Part shown: in pieces, positions 1-8,413 of the stretch
Numbering within the stretch: the first letter of the stretch is position 1
How the letters are laid out: the number at the start of each line of letters is the position of its first letter
Notes under the pieces: model-generated
What the model was told of the DNA's origin: nothing
The model's input: the letters and a program-made list of their open reading frames with translations, nothing else
Database searches by the model: none
Made by a program: the position numbers and the translations under genes
Assembly: GCF_001953955.1 (NCBI RefSeq)
Contig: NZ_CP019300.1
Coordinates: 1,054,001-1,118,000, forward strand
Direction of reading: 5' to 3'
DNA length: 64,000 nt
Source of the DNA: Prevotella intermedia ATCC 25611 = DSM 20706
Lineage (GTDB): Bacteria; Bacteroidota; Bacteroidia; Bacteroidales; Bacteroidaceae

Positions 1-78
1 GGTGAATATGCAAGCTATCTACATAAGTTTATTAATACTTTATAATACTATGGAAGTATTTTATTTTGAAGTTTTTTG

Positions 79-86
79 TACTTTTG
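79..86 (+). promoter_or_regulatory. -7 box upstream of the BadF-type kinase
   Basis: TACTTTTG matches the Bacteroidota -7 consensus TAnnTTTG and lies 17 nt before the ATG at 104. This is why 104 is preferred over the longer open frame that begins at the window edge. No clear -33 box is seen. Confidence 0.55.
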
Positions 87-103
87 CAAGCAAAACAAAG
101 CGT

Positions 104-976
104 ATGATACTGATAGCAGATAGTGGCAGTACAAAAACCGATTGGATAGTTTCGGGCAATGAAGGAAATAATGATAAGGTTATTTCAACGCAGGGAATCA
201 ATCCTTTTCATCAATCAGACAGCGAGATAGAACTTATTTTAAAGAATGAAGTTCTACCTCAATTAGTATCTGTTTTAGATGATACCGATGCAGCAAATCT
301 GATTAAATCTGTTGCATTCTATGGGGCTGGTTGCACCGAAGGCGTACAACCTAAGATGAAAAAATGTTTGTCTGAAACTTTTGTGGAAGCAACTGTGGAA
401 GTTGCCGGCGACTTGCTTGGCGCAGCCAGAGCCTTGTGTGGCGACACATCGGGCATTGCCTGCATATTGGGAACAGGCTCTAACAGTTGTTTTTACGATG
501 GCAAGACAATCGTAAAGAGTGTTCCTCCGTTGGGTTATATCTTAGGCGATGAAGGCAGTGGGGCGGCATTAGGCAAACTCTTTATGAACGGAATATTTAA
601 AGGCGGACTGCCCGAAGCAATCCGAGAATTATACCTTCGTGAAGAAAATCTCACCTATCAGGAAATCATTGAAAGAGTTTATCGCAAGCCATTGGCGAAC
701 AGATTCTTGGCTTCTACTGCACAATTCATAAACCGACACTTGGATTTGCCCGAATTGGAAGCATTGGTACAGCAAAACTTTGAACTTTTCTTTGAACGCA
801 ATGTGTGCGAATACGCTTGTTACGGAGTAAAGAAAGTGTCGGCAATAGGCAGTATTGCCTACCATTTCCGCAATGTTTTTGAAAAGGCAACTGCAAAGTT
901 TGGTTTTGAAGTAGATAAGGTAGAGAAGTCGCCCATTCGTGGAATGCTGGCTTATCATCAGGCCAAACAAGCATAG
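104..976 (+). CDS. BadF/BadG-family ATPase, GlcNAc kinase-like
   Basis: Predicted 290-residue sugar-kinase-fold ATPase of the BadF/BadG/BcrA/BcrD family, which in Bacteroidales is usually annotated as N-acetylglucosamine kinase-like. Visible signatures are the N-terminal phosphate-1 loop DSGSTKTDW (about residues 5-13), a second nucleotide loop GTGSNSCFYDG, and the adenosine-loop-like GYILGDEGSGAALGK. The frame is open back to base 2, but the extra 34 codons would cover the -7 box at 79-86 and do not look like the family start, so ATG 104 is chosen. The enzyme probably phosphorylates an amino sugar in the cytoplasm; the substrate is inferred from the family only. It stands alone, followed by 206 bp before exbB. 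Confidence 0.85.
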   Translation: MILIADSGSTKTDWIVSGNEGNNDKVISTQGINPFHQSDSEIELILKNEVLPQLVSVLDDTDAANLIKSVAFYGAGCTEGVQPKMKKCLSETFVEATVEVAGDLLGAARALCGDTSGIACILGTGSNSCFYDGKTIVKSVPPLGYILGDEGSGAALGKLFMNGIFKGGLPEAIRELYLREENLTYQEIIERVYRKPLANRFLASTAQFINRHLDLPELEALVQQNFELFFERNVCEYACYGVKKVSAIGSIAYHFRNVFEKATAKFGFEVDKVEKSPIRGMLAYHQAKQA

Positions 977-1182
977 AAGTGTAGCTTTGTAGATAAATAT
1001 ATTCTGCCGAAACGCTGTCATAGAAGATATTCTGCCAATCGTTTGGCGGTTATTCATAAAATTAGTATTTTTGAAATTCAAAAGCATAAGGGCTGCATTG
1101 TTGAGTAAAAGAACATAGCTTCGATGCTTCGTACAAGCTCTTTCGGCATTTAATTATAAGATTTTAGAAAAGAAATATCAGT

Positions 1183-2025
1183 ATGAAAAAAATAATTGCT
1201 TGTCTTGCAATCTTCGCAACCATCTTGTTTTCTTGTCCGCTTGGCAGTATTGCGCAAAACGCTGATGCAGCACAGCAGAAACCAAACGTGGAGGCAAATG
1301 CGAGCGGAGGCGCACAAAGCAGCGATGCACTCGACGCCCTCGGAGTGGAAGAAAATGCTCCGAAGGTGCAAAAAGCATCGACAGAAAGTGTAGGTTTCCA
1401 CCAATCGTTGAAGCGAAAGTTCATCGACGGCAATGCAGGCTTTATGTCGCTTGTTGCCTTAGCTTTGGTGTTGGGCTTGGCTTTCTGTATAGAACGCATT
1501 ATCTATCTTAGCCTTTCGGAGATTGATGCAAAGCGTTTTATGGGAAAGCTGACCGACCTGATAGTTGCAAAAGACATTGAAAAGGCGAAAGAACTTAGCA
1601 AGAACACCCGTGGCCCTGTAGCTTCTATCTGCTATCAAGGACTTCTCCGCATCGAAGGTTCTATCGAAGACATAGAGCGCAGCGTGGCTTCCTACGGCAG
1701 TGTGCAGAGTGCCAATTTGGAGAAAGGCTGTTCGTGGGTAACCCTTTTCATTGCTATGGCACCGTCGTTGGGTTTCCTCGGTACGGTAATAGGTATGGTA
1801 ATGGCTTTCGACCAAATACAAGTTGCGGGCGACATCAGTCCTACCATTGTGGCTTCGGGTATGAAAGTGGCTCTGATAACCACCATCTTCGGTATCATTG
1901 TAGCTTTGGTCTTGCAAGTATTCTACAACTATATACTTTCCAAGATAGAGCATCTGACGGCTCAGATGGAAGAGTCGGCAATCTCTTTGTTAGACGCTAT
2001 CATGGTGTATAAACTGAACCGATAG
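1183..2025 (+). CDS. exbB: ExbB/TolQ/MotA-family proton channel
   Basis: Inner-membrane proton-channel subunit that, with ExbD, energises TonB-dependent outer-membrane transport. The 280-residue protein starts with a signal-like hydrophobic segment (MKKIIACLAIFATILFSC), has a charged linker, and then three membrane segments: about residues 87-105, a second containing APSLGFLGTVIGM, and a third with the conserved Thr pair in ALITTIFG. The extra N-terminal hydrophobic segment is common in Bacteroidetes ExbB. It heads a tight four-gene operon (3-nt gap to the next gene) ending with two ExbD genes, as is typical for this phylum. Confidence 0.9.
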   Translation: MKKIIACLAIFATILFSCPLGSIAQNADAAQQKPNVEANASGGAQSSDALDALGVEENAPKVQKASTESVGFHQSLKRKFIDGNAGFMSLVALALVLGLAFCIERIIYLSLSEIDAKRFMGKLTDLIVAKDIEKAKELSKNTRGPVASICYQGLLRIEGSIEDIERSVASYGSVQSANLEKGCSWVTLFIAMAPSLGFLGTVIGMVMAFDQIQVAGDISPTIVASGMKVALITTIFGIIVALVLQVFYNYILSKIEHLTAQMEESAISLLDAIMVYKLNR

Positions 2026-2028
2026 GCT

Positions 2029-2538
2029 ATGAACTTAAAGAATAAATTTGCAAAATTGGCAGAAGAACGAATATCGCAGCGCGTCTTGTACCTGCTGATA
2101 GGCATTGCTGCCCTTGTTTTTGTCTTGTTCTTTTCAGTTGGTTTCTATGCTCCGTTTGCCGAAAATCCTGCTTTCAATGCGCCCTTGCTTACCGATGCCC
2201 TTATTGTCTTTATGTGGATACTTCTCGGTCTGACGGTTCTTGTCATGCTGTTGTCTGTGTTCCATACGGTGAAGACAATCTCCGTGAAACAGCGTGTAGT
2301 GAACGGAATTCCAACCTACAAAATAACGATAGCTGTTTTTGGCACTACTTTCCTGTGTCTTGTGTTGTCGTTTCTCTTCGGTTCTTCCGATTCGATGGTC
2401 ATAAACGGCACAACCTACGCCGATAAGTTTTGGCTGAAAGCTTCCGATATGTTCGTTACCTCATCGCTTATATTGCTGCTTGCAGCCATTGGAGCATCTG
2501 TTTTTGGTGCAACGCGCTATTATAGGAAGAGAAAATAG
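2029..2538 (+). CDS. membrane protein of the ExbB-ExbD operon
   Basis: 169-residue protein with about four hydrophobic segments (near residues 20-42, 58-80, 98-115 and 140-160) and a basic C-terminus (RYYRKRK). No enzymatic motif is visible. It lies 3 nt after exbB and 8 nt before the first exbD. A membrane protein of this size between exbB and the exbD genes is a recurring Bacteroidales arrangement, so it is probably an accessory of the energy-transducing complex. Function unknown. Confidence 0.75.
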   Translation: MNLKNKFAKLAEERISQRVLYLLIGIAALVFVLFFSVGFYAPFAENPAFNAPLLTDALIVFMWILLGLTVLVMLLSVFHTVKTISVKQRVVNGIPTYKITIAVFGTTFLCLVLSFLFGSSDSMVINGTTYADKFWLKASDMFVTSSLILLLAAIGASVFGATRYYRKRK

Positions 2539-2546
2539 ATAAGCCT

Positions 2547-3086
2547 ATGTTTAAACGTGCCAAGCGAAAAGTTCCAGGACTGAACACTTCTTCAACAGCC
2601 GATATATCGTTTATGCTGTTGATTCTTTTCCTCGTTACCACCTCAATGGAGGTAGACGAGGGCTTGGAACGCCAGCTTCCGCCTATGGAGAAAGAAAAAA
2701 CAGAGGTTCCGACAATGGTTGATGCACGCTTGGTGCTGAAGTTTCAGATACTTGCCGACAATGAATTGCAGCTCAATGATAAACCGATGGCTTTGCAAAC
2801 TGTAAGGCAAACGGTTGAGAACTTTGTAGCATCGAAAGGGAAAAAACACATCATTCAAATTCAGACGGATAGAAAAGCGTCTTACAACACTTATTTTTCG
2901 CTCCAAAACGAGATAGTGGCAGCCTACAACAATCTGCGGAATAAGCGTGCCGAACAACTGTATGGCAAGCAATATCAGCTTTGTACCGTTGAACAGCAGA
3001 TACAGATAGCCGAGGAAATACCGCAGCGCATTTCGGAAGTTTACGAAGTAAAAGCCATCAACGGCGAGGAAGGAGGCACACGATGA
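2547..3086 (+). CDS. exbD: ExbD/TolR-family protein, first copy
   Basis: 179-residue ExbD/TolR-type protein: short cytoplasmic N-terminus (basic, residues 1-15), one membrane helix (about 20-38) containing the conserved Asp of STADISFMLLILFL, then a periplasmic domain. The Asp in the helix is the proton-carrying residue of the family. It shares its last 4 nt with the next gene, so the two ExbD paralogs are translationally coupled. Confidence 0.88.
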   Translation: MFKRAKRKVPGLNTSSTADISFMLLILFLVTTSMEVDEGLERQLPPMEKEKTEVPTMVDARLVLKFQILADNELQLNDKPMALQTVRQTVENFVASKGKKHIIQIQTDRKASYNTYFSLQNEIVAAYNNLRNKRAEQLYGKQYQLCTVEQQIQIAEEIPQRISEVYEVKAINGEEGGTR

Positions 3087-3559
3087 GTATCTACCGACGC
3101 CACAAACGAAGTATTCCCGAACTGAATACAGCTTCTTTGCCCGACCTTATTTTTACGATTTTGTTTTTCTTTATGCTTGTTACCCACATGCGTAAAACCA
3201 CTGTCAAGGTAAAGTATCAGGTGCCACAGGGCACGGAACTCACCAAGTTGGTGAAGAAGTCTGCCATATCCTACATATATATAGGTACGCCTATGAATGC
3301 TGCGGGCGCAGTTTCGGGCGATAGCTTGTGCGTGCAACTCAACGATAAGATAGTAGACTTGAAAGATGTAAAAGGCTATCTGTCTAAGGAACGCCTTGCT
3401 ATGTCGGCAGCCGATAAGAAGCAAATGAGCGTCAGTGTGCGTGCCGACAAAGCCACACCGATGGGCACAATAAACGACTTAAAGCAAAGTTTGCGCGAAA
3501 GTAATGTGCTGAAAGTAAACTTTGCAGCTACGTTTAAAAAGCAACAAACCTCTTTGTAA
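3083..3559 (+). CDS. exbD: ExbD/TolR-family protein, second copy
   Basis: 158-residue ExbD paralog. The membrane helix (about 18-34) contains the conserved Asp in LPDLIFTILFFFML. The periplasmic domain is diverged from the preceding copy. The start overlaps the preceding stop (ATGA). Two ExbD subunits per ExbB are usual in Bacteroidetes, where the many SusC-type transporters need TonB energy. The operon ends here, followed by 368 bp without a gene that contain a dispersed repeat. Confidence 0.88.
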   Translation: MSIYRRHKRSIPELNTASLPDLIFTILFFFMLVTHMRKTTVKVKYQVPQGTELTKLVKKSAISYIYIGTPMNAAGAVSGDSLCVQLNDKIVDLKDVKGYLSKERLAMSAADKKQMSVSVRADKATPMGTINDLKQSLRESNVLKVNFAATFKKQQTSL

Positions 3560-3682
3560 TCTACAAGCGTATAGGGTTTCTATGATTTGGTATGCTTGTT
3601 AAATCGGAAAGAAGTGAAGCATTTTTGTCCAATTCTTGCATCGATTTCACGTTGTTTTATGACCGAAAAGAAGAGGATAAAG

Positions 3683-3882
3683 GTGTAAATATTTTTCGCA
3701 AGCATATCTATTGCTTAACTCTTTAATTATCAATGTGTTACAAAATCTATTGTTTTGCATTCTAAAAGCGGCTGTTTTGCACGGTAAAAGCGTAGGTTTT
3801 GCATCGCAAAAGAGCCGCTTTCGCAACGTCAAAGCGCAGTTATCACTTTTTAACAGAATTATCTTTACAAAGCAAAGCGAAA
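3683..3882 (+). repeat. dispersed 22-bp-unit repeat, copy 1
   Basis: About 200-bp module. It opens with GTGTAAATATTTTTC, then has four 22-bp units of the form TTTTGC-NNNNN-AAAAGCG plus a linker, and closes with CAGTTATCACTTTTTAAC and TTATCTTTACAAA. Related copies are at 13700-13802 joined to 32101-32194, at 47131-47336, and reversed at 51686-51887. In this copy the second unit carries ACGGT in its centre, as in all others. It fills most of the gap between exbD and the lipoprotein gene. There is no coding potential. Confidence 0.9.
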
Positions 3883-3927
3883 AACTTCGCACTGCTTCAT
3901 AGGGGAACTTGCTAAAAAATACCTATC

Positions 3928-4326
3928 CTAATATTCGCCCTTCTTGTAAGTTTGGTCGAATAGAACAGTTTTGGGTGCTTTACCCGAATGGTAAGTGTAG
4001 CGGAAGTTGAAGCCAGCTTCCTTATATATCTTTGTGCCCATATCTTTCTTTACCGCAGCAAGCAATGTCTGGCGGAGTTCCTGTTTGTGTGCCGCAATGA
4101 TTTCTTTGTTGTCGGCTTCGTTGAAAAACGAGTGATAATAGTGTATGGTGCGCGTGTCGGCTTCATACACCATACTGTCCATTCGTGTGTTTTCTACTAT
4201 TGGTGTAGGGCATTTTTTTTGTGTGTAATCTTTGCATTCCTTCGCTGCACGGTCTTCCAAACTCTCGTGGCAACCCACAAGTGCGACGCAAACAATTGAT
4301 ATGAAAAGGGCTTTGTTTAACTTCAT
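3928..4326 (-). CDS. small lipoprotein of unknown function
   Basis: 132 residues with a type II signal peptide: basic start, hydrophobic stretch, and lipobox VALVGC with the lipidated Cys at residue 19. The mature part is charged, with a Cys pair (CKDYTQKKC), and shows no family motif I recognise. It is monocistronic and divergent from lepA. A minus-strand -7 box TACCTTTG (4375 to 4368) lies 42 nt upstream of the start, supporting expression. Likely anchored in the outer or inner membrane facing the periplasm. Confidence 0.75.
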   Translation of the reverse strand: MKLNKALFISIVCVALVGCHESLEDRAAKECKDYTQKKCPTPIVENTRMDSMVYEADTRTIHYYHSFFNEADNKEIIAAHKQELRQTLLAAVKKDMGTKIYKEAGFNFRYTYHSGKAPKTVLFDQTYKKGEY

Positions 4327-4406
4327 CTTCTTGCCTAATAAATGTGCTATCTTTACCTAAGATGATGCAAAGGTAAGCCTTTTTGAGCAATTTTATGATT
4401 GGTTCC

Positions 4407-4437
4407 TTTGTATTTCTCGCTTTTATTGTTAATTTTG
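4407..4437 (+). promoter_or_regulatory. lepA promoter
   Basis: Textbook Bacteroidota promoter: TTTG (4407-4410), 19-nt spacer, TAATTTTG (4430-4437). The lepA ATG follows 23 nt later. Confidence 0.75.
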
Positions 4438-4460
4438 CATATTAAAAGACGAAAATTTTA

Positions 4461-6242
4461 ATGAACCAAATAAGAAATTTCTGCATCATAGCGCATATAG
4501 ACCACGGTAAGTCTACACTTGCCGACCGCTTATTGGAATACACCAAGACCATTCAAGTTACAGGAGGACAAATGCTTGACGATATGGACTTGGAACGCGA
4601 ACGTGGCATAACCATTAAGAGCCACGCCATACAGATGGAGTACGAACAAGATGGAGAGAAATATGTTCTTAATCTTATAGATACTCCAGGACACGTAGAC
4701 TTTTCTTACGAGGTATCAAGAAGCATTGCAGCGTGCGAAGGTGCGCTGCTCATAGTAGACTCTACGCAAGGTGTGCAGGCGCAAACCATATCGAATTTGT
4801 ATATGGCAATCGACAACAACCTTGAGATTATACCTGTAATCAACAAGATTGATATGCCGAATGCAATGCCCGAAGAGGTGGAAGACGAAATTATCGACCT
4901 CATCGGCTGCGAGCGAAGCGACATAATTCGTGCCAGCGGAAAAACAGGCGCAGGCGTTCCAGAAATCCTGCAGGCTATCGTTGAGCGTGTGCCTGCTCCG
5001 AAAGGCGACAAGAAAGCACCGCTGCAAGCACTTATTTTTGACTCTATTTTCAATTCGTTCCGTGGCATTATAACCTTGTGTAAAGTAACAAACGGCACCA
5101 TTCGCAAAGGCGATAAGGTGAAGTTCGTACAGACAGGAATGGAGTACGACGCCGACGAAGTGGGTGTTTTGAAGATGGATATGAAGCCCAAGAATGAGCT
5201 ATCGACTGGCGAAGTGGGCTATATTATATCGGGAATAAAGAATGCACGCGAGGTGAAGGTGGGCGATACAGTTACCCACATAGACCGTCCCTGCGAGAAA
5301 GCCATCGAGGGTTTCCAGCTGGTGAAGCCGATGGTGTTTGCAGGAGTCTATCCAATCGACCCTAACGATTATGAAAACCTGCGTGCATCGCTCGAAAAGT
5401 TGCAGCTAAACGATGCTTCGCTCACTTTCTCACCCGAAAGTTCGCAAGCCTTAGGTTTCGGTTTCCGTTGCGGTTTCTTAGGTTTGCTGCATATGGAGAT
5501 TATCCAAGAGCGACTCGACCGTGAGTTCAATATGGACGTTATCACCACCGTGCCGAACGTTAGCTATATGGTGTACGACAAGTTGGGCGAAAGCAAGGAA
5601 GTGCACAACCCGTCTGGCTTGCCCGAACCAACGATGATTGAACATATAGAAGAACCTTATATAAAGGCGTCAATCATTACATCGAGCGACTATATTGGTC
5701 CGATAATGACACTTTGCCTTGATAAACGTGGCGAGCTTGTCAGTCAGAACTATGTCAGCGGCAACCGCTTGGAGCTTATCTTTATGATTCCATTGGGCGA
5801 AATTGTCATCGATTTCTACGATAAATTGAAGAGCATTTCCAAAGGATATGCCTCTTTCGATTATCATATTGATTCATTCCGCCCGTCTAAATTGGCAAAG
5901 TTGGACATTCTTTTGAATGGCGAACCAGTAGACGCACTTTCTACTTTGACGCACGAGAGCAATGCCGTAACATTTGGCAGACGTATGTGCGAAAAACTGA
6001 AAGAACTGATACCGCGCCAGCAATTCGATATTGCCATACAGGCAGCCATTGGCGGAAAGATTGTGGCACGCGAAACAGTGAAGCAGGTACGTAAAGATGT
6101 TACCGCAAAATGTTACGGTGGCGACGTCAGCCGTAAGCGTAAACTGTTGGAAAAACAGAAGAAAGGCAAGAAGCGTATGAAGCAAGTGGGCAATGTGCAA
6201 GTACCACAGAAAGCATTCTTGGCAGTATTAAAATTAGATTAA
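4461..6242 (+). CDS. lepA: elongation factor 4 (LepA) GTPase
   Basis: 593-residue translational GTPase, the normal length for LepA. It binds ribosomes and promotes back-translocation or resolves stalled ribosomes. G-domain motifs are clear: G1 AHIDHGKS (11-18), DTPGH in the switch II region, and NKID. The LepA-specific C-terminus is lysine-rich ([19 protein letters not shown]) and ends AVLKLD. It is not preceded by lepB as in proteobacteria. The Crp-type regulator follows after 21 nt and may be cotranscribed. Confidence 0.97.
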   Translation: MNQIRNFCIIAHIDHGKSTLADRLLEYTKTIQVTGGQMLDDMDLERERGITIKSHAIQMEYEQDGEKYVLNLIDTPGHVDFSYEVSRSIAACEGALLIVDSTQGVQAQTISNLYMAIDNNLEIIPVINKIDMPNAMPEEVEDEIIDLIGCERSDIIRASGKTGAGVPEILQAIVERVPAPKGDKKAPLQALIFDSIFNSFRGIITLCKVTNGTIRKGDKVKFVQTGMEYDADEVGVLKMDMKPKNELSTGEVGYIISGIKNAREVKVGDTVTHIDRPCEKAIEGFQLVKPMVFAGVYPIDPNDYENLRASLEKLQLNDASLTFSPESSQALGFGFRCGFLGLLHMEIIQERLDREFNMDVITTVPNVSYMVYDKLGESKEVHNPSGLPEPTMIEHIEEPYIKASIITSSDYIGPIMTLCLDKRGELVSQNYVSGNRLELIFMIPLGEIVIDFYDKLKSISKGYASFDYHIDSFRPSKLAKLDILLNGEPVDALSTLTHESNAVTFGRRMCEKLKELIPRQQFDIAIQAAIGGKIVARETVKQVRKDVTAKCYGGDVSRKRKLLEKQKKGKKRMKQVGNVQVPQKAFLAVLKLD

Positions 6243-6263
6243 ATCCAATAAGGAGGTATAGAT

Positions 6264-6857
6264 ATGAAAGAAACCTTTGACACCAGAGACATTGCACGTG
6301 AGTTGGCTCGGAAGTACAGTACAATGACACACGAGGAACTTGATGTGCTTGAAAGTATTCTCGTTCCTATGAAATTTGCAAAGGGCGAGATGATTTTGAG
6401 CGAAGGAGAGGTATGCGAGAATATCTATTACATAGAGCGTGGGCTTATTCGTCAGTTCTATTTTAAGAATGGAAAGCAGATAACAGAGCATTTGGGCGAA
6501 GACCGAACTATTTTTATGTGTATCGAAAGCTTGTTCCGCGAAGAGCCAACGAAGTTGCAGGTAGAAGCGATAGAGCCTACAACCGTGTATGCATTGCCTA
6601 AGCGACGACTTGAGCAAGTGGCATTGCACAATGTAAATATACAGATTCTCTATCGCAAGATATTGGAAGAAAGTCTTATCATTTCACAAGTGCATGCCGA
6701 CCTTGTGCGCTTTGAAACTGCACAAGACCGTTATAAGAAAATGTGTAAATTAAGTCCACAAGTTATTTTGCGTGCGCCATTGGTTTATATTGCCAGTTAT
6801 TTGCAAATGACACCAGAGACGTTGAGCCGTGTTCGTGCTGCTACATTGTTGGAATAA
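6264..6857 (+). CDS. Crp/Fnr-family transcription regulator
   Basis: 197-residue regulator with an N-terminal cyclic-nucleotide-binding beta-roll (about residues 30-120, with GEMILSEGEVCENIYYIERG) and a short C-terminal HTH (LVYIASYLQMTPETLSRVRA). No Fnr-type Cys cluster is visible, so the ligand is unknown. The ATG is preceded at a 7-nt gap by AGGAGG (6251-6256), a full Shine-Dalgarno that is unusual in this phylum and fixes the start. Located 21 nt after lepA. Confidence 0.85.
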   Translation: MKETFDTRDIARELARKYSTMTHEELDVLESILVPMKFAKGEMILSEGEVCENIYYIERGLIRQFYFKNGKQITEHLGEDRTIFMCIESLFREEPTKLQVEAIEPTTVYALPKRRLEQVALHNVNIQILYRKILEESLIISQVHADLVRFETAQDRYKKMCKLSPQVILRAPLVYIASYLQMTPETLSRVRAATLLE

Positions 6858-6900
6858 ACCTGGACTTTGTAAGGAGAAAATAGCAAGGCTATAATTTAGA

Positions 6901-8181
6901 ATGATGCGTAAAATTTACTTGTTTTTATTTGCAATAAGTTTCACGTTGGCTGTTTCTGCCCAAGTGAATGGCTCTTTAGCTGTAAAGCAAATGAATAATG
7001 ATGGTTCGAATGGTGTGCTTCGGACTTATATGGACTCTTTGTTTTTAGCAAAAAATAAAATCTTTAACGAGGCGAGTAGGAAAGGAGCGGCTTATAAAGG
7101 CGATGTTTTCCAGCTTGCTCGTTTGTTTTTGCCTACCACCTATTATAAGAATATTGTAAGCAATGCGTTTGCTTTGAAAGAGAACGATGCTTATAGCAGG
7201 CACCTTTTAGACATTTATCTGCATCGCCCATCGTTGGTAAGAACGACCGATGATGAACTTCGGGGAAAGCAAACGGCAACGGTAGATGTGGAAATGCCTA
7301 TACAGCAGAATGTGGAAATAGTGGATAAGGTTGCACCTTTGCCAGTGGAATCTACCTTTTCTCCTGTTGAAGTGCTCATAACGAAGCCCGATTTTTGGAA
7401 ATATAAAGGCGATTATGCTTTGCAGTTGTTGCAGAATTATGTTTCTAACAATTGGCATAAAGGCGGCGAAAGCAACTATTCGGTGTTGTCATCAGCACTG
7501 TTGGAAGCTAATTATAACAATAAACAGAAGGTGAAATGGGACAACCGCTTGGAACTGAAGTTTGGTATTCAGAGCAGCAAGTCCGATTCGTTGCATAGTT
7601 TTAAAACTACGGAGGACTTGATACGCCTTACTTCCAAGTTCGGTTTGCAGGCTACCAAGAGATGGTACTATTCGGTTCAGTTTGTTGGTTATACGCAGTT
7701 CACGCATTCTTACCGCTCCAACGACCCTTCGTTGTATTCAGACATTCTCGCCCCATTGAATATTAACCTGTCATTGGGTATGGATTATACCCTTGACTGG
7801 TTAGACCATAAGTTGAAAGGAAACGTACACTTAGCTCCTTTGGCTTACAATGTGAAATATACTCGCTTGAAGAATTTGGCGGGCAGATTAGGCATTGAAG
7901 AAGGCAAGCACGCACGGCACGATTTCGGTTCTGAACTTACTGTAGACTTTGAGTGGAAGTTGATGGACGCTCTTACTTGGAAAACGCGTCTTTATGCTTA
8001 TGCCACTTACAAGCGAACAGAGTTCCAATGGGAGAATACAATCAAGCTTCAGTTTAACAGATACATAGGCGCACAGCTGTTTATCTACCCCCGATTTGAC
8101 GATGGTGTAAAACGAGATGGGCGTCATGGCTATTGGCAACTGAAAGAGTTTGCCTCTATTGGTTTCCAATACAGCTTTTAG
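6901..8181 (+). CDS. DUF3078 secreted/outer-membrane protein
   Basis: 426-residue protein with a Sec signal peptide (cleavage after VSAQ, about residue 21). The second half is rich in alternating aromatic/hydrophobic residues and contains NNWHKGGESNYSVLS, characteristic of the Bacteroidetes DUF3078 family. Its C-terminus IGFQYSF ends in Phe as outer-membrane barrels do. Function unknown; outer-membrane localisation is inferred. A start at the second Met (6904) is equally possible. Confidence 0.8.
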   Translation: MMRKIYLFLFAISFTLAVSAQVNGSLAVKQMNNDGSNGVLRTYMDSLFLAKNKIFNEASRKGAAYKGDVFQLARLFLPTTYYKNIVSNAFALKENDAYSRHLLDIYLHRPSLVRTTDDELRGKQTATVDVEMPIQQNVEIVDKVAPLPVESTFSPVEVLITKPDFWKYKGDYALQLLQNYVSNNWHKGGESNYSVLSSALLEANYNNKQKVKWDNRLELKFGIQSSKSDSLHSFKTTEDLIRLTSKFGLQATKRWYYSVQFVGYTQFTHSYRSNDPSLYSDILAPLNINLSLGMDYTLDWLDHKLKGNVHLAPLAYNVKYTRLKNLAGRLGIEEGKHARHDFGSELTVDFEWKLMDALTWKTRLYAYATYKRTEFQWENTIKLQFNRYIGAQLFIYPRFDDGVKRDGRHGYWQLKEFASIGFQYSF

Positions 8182-8188
8182 TTTGAAG

Positions 8189-8240
8189 ATATTAAGGATT
8201 AACAGTTTATCGTATAGTGCGAGATGTTAATCCTTAATAT
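8189..8240 (+). terminator. terminator-like inverted repeat after the DUF3078 gene
   Basis: Perfect 16-bp inverted repeat, ATATTAAGGATTAACA (8189-8204) and its complement (8225-8240), 7 nt after the stop. The T-tail is weak (GTTGTTTTG), so it may act as an RNA stabiliser as much as a terminator. Confidence 0.6.
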
Positions 8241-8287
8241 GTTGTTTTGTGAATAAAAGTCGCAAAAAGTAAAGAATTATGCCAAAA

Positions 8288-8319
8288 TTTGGAAAATTAG
8301 CTATTTATGCTTATCTTTG
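8288..8319 (+). promoter_or_regulatory. sppA promoter
   Basis: TTTG (8288-8291), 20-nt spacer, TATCTTTG (8312-8319). The predicted leader to the sppA ATG at 8414 is roughly 90 nt. Confidence 0.7.
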
Positions 8320-8413
8320 CATAGATATAATGTATGTATTGGCGAAATAGTAGAATGTAGATTTTGCCGAGCCTACAATGCTTTAAATAGAAATATATTA
8401 AATAATTGTCTTT